This document shows, piece by piece, positions 61,330 through 64,000 of a stretch of DNA of 64,000 nt. The DNA comes from Nitzschia sp. pyKryTriq1. Taxonomy: Eukaryota > Bacillariophyta > Bacillariophyceae > Bacillariales > Bacillariaceae. Numbering within the stretch: the first letter of the stretch is position 1; the number at the start of each line of letters is the position of its first letter. The position numbers were made by a program, and so were the translations under genes. Under the pieces are notes generated by a model. That model did not search any database, was not told where the DNA came from, and saw only the letters and a list, made by a program, of their open reading frames with translations. The stretch covers positions 2,962,629 through 3,026,628 of the forward strand of contig OY101119.1 of NCBI GenBank assembly GCA_956465555.1. The letters are read 5' to 3'.

Positions 61330-62585
61330 CTCAAACTGAAATCAATAATTTTTTAGTGAACGTAATTTATAACACGATAAAATGACTGTGTTCAGCGAAA
61401 AAAATTGTTTCATGGTACAACTCGTGTGCATTTGGCACCGGTCCTAATCATATCCTAACAATAGGACCGGTGCTCTGGCACCGGTCCGGCACCGGTCCTA
61501 ATGATACAGTAAGAAAAGGACCGGTGCTTCCAAATTGGACTGGCACGACTCGTGTGCATTTGGCACCGGTCCTACAAGAAGGAACGACAGCTGTGCGCAA
61601 ACTTGGATCAGGAACCGCCAAGTGGCGTTCGAAGCAATAGGGTGTGGAAAGCTATGCGTATGCATGTTGAACGTTGCGAGTCGAGGAAGGGGTCCAGTCT
61701 ACCAGAGTTTTACAGTTTGAAAAAGTTGATGAAATAAAAAAAACTTCCAAAAACCGAGTTGGTGGAAAGCGTCGTTTTGGGCCATCTTCGAGCCCATTTG
61801 GGTTGGATATGGAGCGGTTTGGAGGCTCAAAAATGGTGAAAATTTGTGTCACTGGTGAATCACGTTTTATTTTGTTGCTGGCGTGTCAGAGTCGCTTAGG
61901 ACATAGAATCGTTAAGTAATTTTAGAGATTGGATTTGCCTATTCTATAGATTGGATATGTATGGGGTGCGGCGCTCCCTGCGTACAGTAGTACAGACGGT
62001 ACTAACCGGACATACTCTCGCTAAAAGACAGAGAGGAGTCTTCAAAGAGCTCGGATCGTTGATCGATCAGAAAAACACGTCTTGCTACTAAGTAGTACTG
62101 TAGCTACCGTACGAGCATACTGCTCTCTATTACTACTTTTTCGCTGCTTTATGATATACTATTAGAGTAGTCAACCCATACTTAGAATAGAACTAATCTA
62201 GAACGATTAGAAAGCACCTACTTGTGTTCCGTACCGCCCGGCCGCTAACATACGTGTACTCGTACAAACAAGTATTGTCGCCGCCGCAGCAGCGGCCGAC
62301 GGCGAGCATTTGCACGACCAGGCCACCTGTCTACCATCAAACAGCATTATTCATGTATTGGGTTTATTTTACAAATGTGGTAATACAAGCAGGAGATACA
62401 TTGATGATGGCTCGTCGGCGTGGATATTACAAAATGTGCAGCATTCAAGAGTACAGAGAAACATCGAGCCCAACGACATTCATTGAAGACCAATTCATTG
62501 GTACTGGTGGTAGTGGTTGGTGATACCAGCAGCTGCACGTACTAGTCGCGTCATCATACCATGGAGTGTCATGATATTCTACAAC
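61330..62585. other. intergenic with a hairpin cluster
   Basis: Contains the GCACCGGTCC inverted-repeat cluster (61434-61574), a segment of unclear origin at 61680-61920 and AGTACT-rich DNA at 61975-62180. No gene supported; short frames at 61552-61919 and 62224-62523 have no domain. Confidence 0.5.
61434..61574. repeat. six-copy GGCACCGGTCCTA inverted-repeat cluster
   Basis: Forward copies at 61434-61446, 61477-61487 (11 bases), 61488-61500 and 61562-61574; reverse copies at 61461-61473 and 61517-61527. They form two hairpins with loops of about 14 and 16 bases. The flank CTCGTGTGCATTT is duplicated on both sides (61420s and 61547-61560). It may be a small non-autonomous element or a regulatory structure. 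Confidence 0.75.
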
Positions 62586-64000
62586 CTAGCAGGCGGCTTG
62601 TTCGACTTCGAAGATACCCTCTCTCAAGATCTCATTGAGCGCTTCATAGTCTCTTGCGAGGGTTTCCTTGTTTTCATGGACCAGCGTCACTTCTCCGGGA
62701 ACCGAAGGCATGTCTACCGTCTTGAGTAGTTGGTCACCTGGCAGAACACCAAAAGTGTGCTCCACGTAGGACGGCAAAGCTTCAATTCGTGCCCATTGTT
62801 CTGGAATGACTCGCTTCAGCGTTCCTTCAATGTGTGATCGCATTTTCACTTGCTGGCACGAAGCTAGGGCTCGCACCGGTCGAGCAGGAATGGAATGCCA
62901 CATTTCCTTTCCACCATTGAGGTAGACGTCCATGAAAACAGAGACTTGATCATAGCCCACGCACAAATTTGCCGGATGGACCCAAGCACCATTGCCACCA
63001 TGCATGCGGCAGTTGAGCTCCACCAGGACCGGACCCCGATCTTCCGTGTACATGACTTCGGCGTGGATGGCTCCATTTTGGAAGCCGACAGCCTTCAAGA
63101 CCTTTTCCGTGTACTCCACAATTTCTTCGAGCTGCGGCTCATCTCCCGGTACCATGAGCTCCTTGCTGAAACAAACAAAACCAGCACCGTTGTAGGGACG
63201 CTTGTCTACGACGACGAAAGAAAAAAGACAAATAATGTTAGGAGGACATGGTTGGGCCGACGACAAAAGGACGAGTTGCAATAACAACTGCCACCGGAGG
63301 ATGTACTGTAATATAACTCACCATATTTGAACATAGCTGTGGTCTTGATCTCGCCGTTGAAGATGACCGAGTTGACAATGTATTCCGTCCCTTGGAGGTA
63401 CTCTTGCATGAGGACACCGGCGTGAGAGTAGTGCTTGTACTTGCTTCGGCAGTGAGCCTTGTGTTCGCCTGCCAGAATCTTGTAGTAGGCAGCCCAGGCA
63501 GCCTGCTCCGAGTCGCAAAAGGTCACACCGACAGACCCAGCTCCAGTTTGGGGCTTGACGACAAACGCCTTGGCACCAGCACCGACGTCTTCAAAGAACT
63601 TGCGAACATCGTCTTCGGACCGAGCAAGGGTCTCGCGGACCGCGGCAAGTCCAGCCGCTCGGATGGTATTGGCTTGAGCGTGCTTGTCCACCTTGGTTTG
63701 GCGGCTGTGCATTCCGCTGGAACGAATGTGGGGCGCATCGAGCGCCTTGCTCAAACCTTCTGCGAGGGCATCTTCGAGAAGGACTCCGTGTTCCGAGCCG
63801 CACATGACAGCCTTGATATCGGTTGTGATAGCGAGGATGCTTCTCAACGTTTCGTCGAGGCGATCATCGCTTTCGTGCACGATAATTCCAGCGAAGTCTT
63901 CTCTGGGATGACCGGACCGTTCAAAGTGCTTGTCGCGGGATTCCGGTTGAGATCGGTCGCTCCACACAATGATGATGCGGTATCCCAAATTAAAGACACG
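62586..64000 (-). CDS. ATP-grasp carboxylate-amine ligase, 5' end outside window
   Basis: Exons 64000..63322 and 63205..62586 (intron 116 bases, donor GTGAGT, acceptor TCGTAG, phase 1) give 432 residues to the stop. The frame is open to the window edge (no ATG; the first visible residue of the likely start is a TTG), so the N-terminus is missing. The visible pre-ATP domain has a nucleotide-like GYRIIIVWSD; ATP-grasp parts include FVVKPQTGAGSVGVTFC (Lys of the ATP site), LMQEYLQGTEYIVNSVIFNG, TAMFKYD|KRPYNGAGFVCF across the splice, and AIHAEVMYTEDRGPVLVELNCRMHGGNG with the metal Glu/Asn. Relatives include carnosine-synthase-like and antibiotic dipeptide ligases. Distinct in sequence from the ATP-grasp at 34424. 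Confidence 0.8.

Noticed and set aside
61680-61920. Possible transposon remnant to the right of the hairpin cluster
   Set aside because: Frames on both strands are short and show no transposase or reverse transcriptase motif; a repeat-library search would be needed.

Overview
The window looks like nuclear DNA of a photosynthetic stramenopile, most likely a diatom; the species cannot be named from the sequence. The evidence is eukaryotic: short GT-AG introns (about 90-150 bases) that restore reading frames exactly at conserved protein positions, eS26, ESCRT-III, an HSF-type factor, a CW zinc finger, and secretory leaders ending in diatom-like plastid motifs (FAF|VQQ, LAF|LPT, NGF|VPV). Genes are mostly single-exon, lie on both strands, and are separated by 0.3-1.7 kb spacers rich in the short self-complementary words AGTACT, CTAGTAG, TACCGGTA and CTCTACT/AGTAGAG.

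Layout. 1-23 kb: an alpha/beta-hydrolase-like gene cut by the left edge; a CRAL-TRIO/DUF6824 fusion; a small plastid-type protein; a PNPOx/flavin-reductase fusion; a low-complexity protein with one intron; a two-pass membrane protein; a secretory SET-domain protein; a GT61 glycosyltransferase; a disordered serine-rich protein; and a 1664-residue CW-type zinc finger protein built of repeated modules. 24-27.1 kb: four head-to-tail genes at an exact 885-base period, each encoding a stand-alone eEF1B-gamma C-terminal domain, with a mosaic of sequence types. 27.6-30.2 kb: two diverged paralogues of YqgF/RuvX-like RNase H fold. 31-38 kb: an HSF-like factor with two DNA-binding domains, an ATP-grasp enzyme, and a membrane protein whose acidic tail is spread over an 18-base microexon and a 21-base terminal exon. 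38-48 kb: a CCDC43-like protein, four-exon mitochondrial sulfite oxidase, an ECM4-type glutathione transferase, an M14-like metallopeptidase, a PEBP protein and a coiled-coil protein. 48-64 kb: a plastid-type PEP synthase, CHMP2/Vps2, a lysine-rich KKKK-repeat protein, eS26 lacking half of its zinc cysteines, a rhodanese, an AT-hook-like protein, a dioxygenase fragment beside a 90-base minisatellite, a cluster of GCACCGGTCC inverted repeats, and an ATP-grasp enzyme cut by the right edge.

No operon logic applies. Functions are mostly unrelated housekeeping, organelle and regulatory roles. The parts that stand out are the eEF1B-gamma-domain array, the duplicated modules of the CW protein, the double-domain HSF, the YqgF-like pair, the microexon gene and the altered eS26. 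No tRNA, rRNA, CRISPR array, virus-like element or autonomous transposon was recognised.
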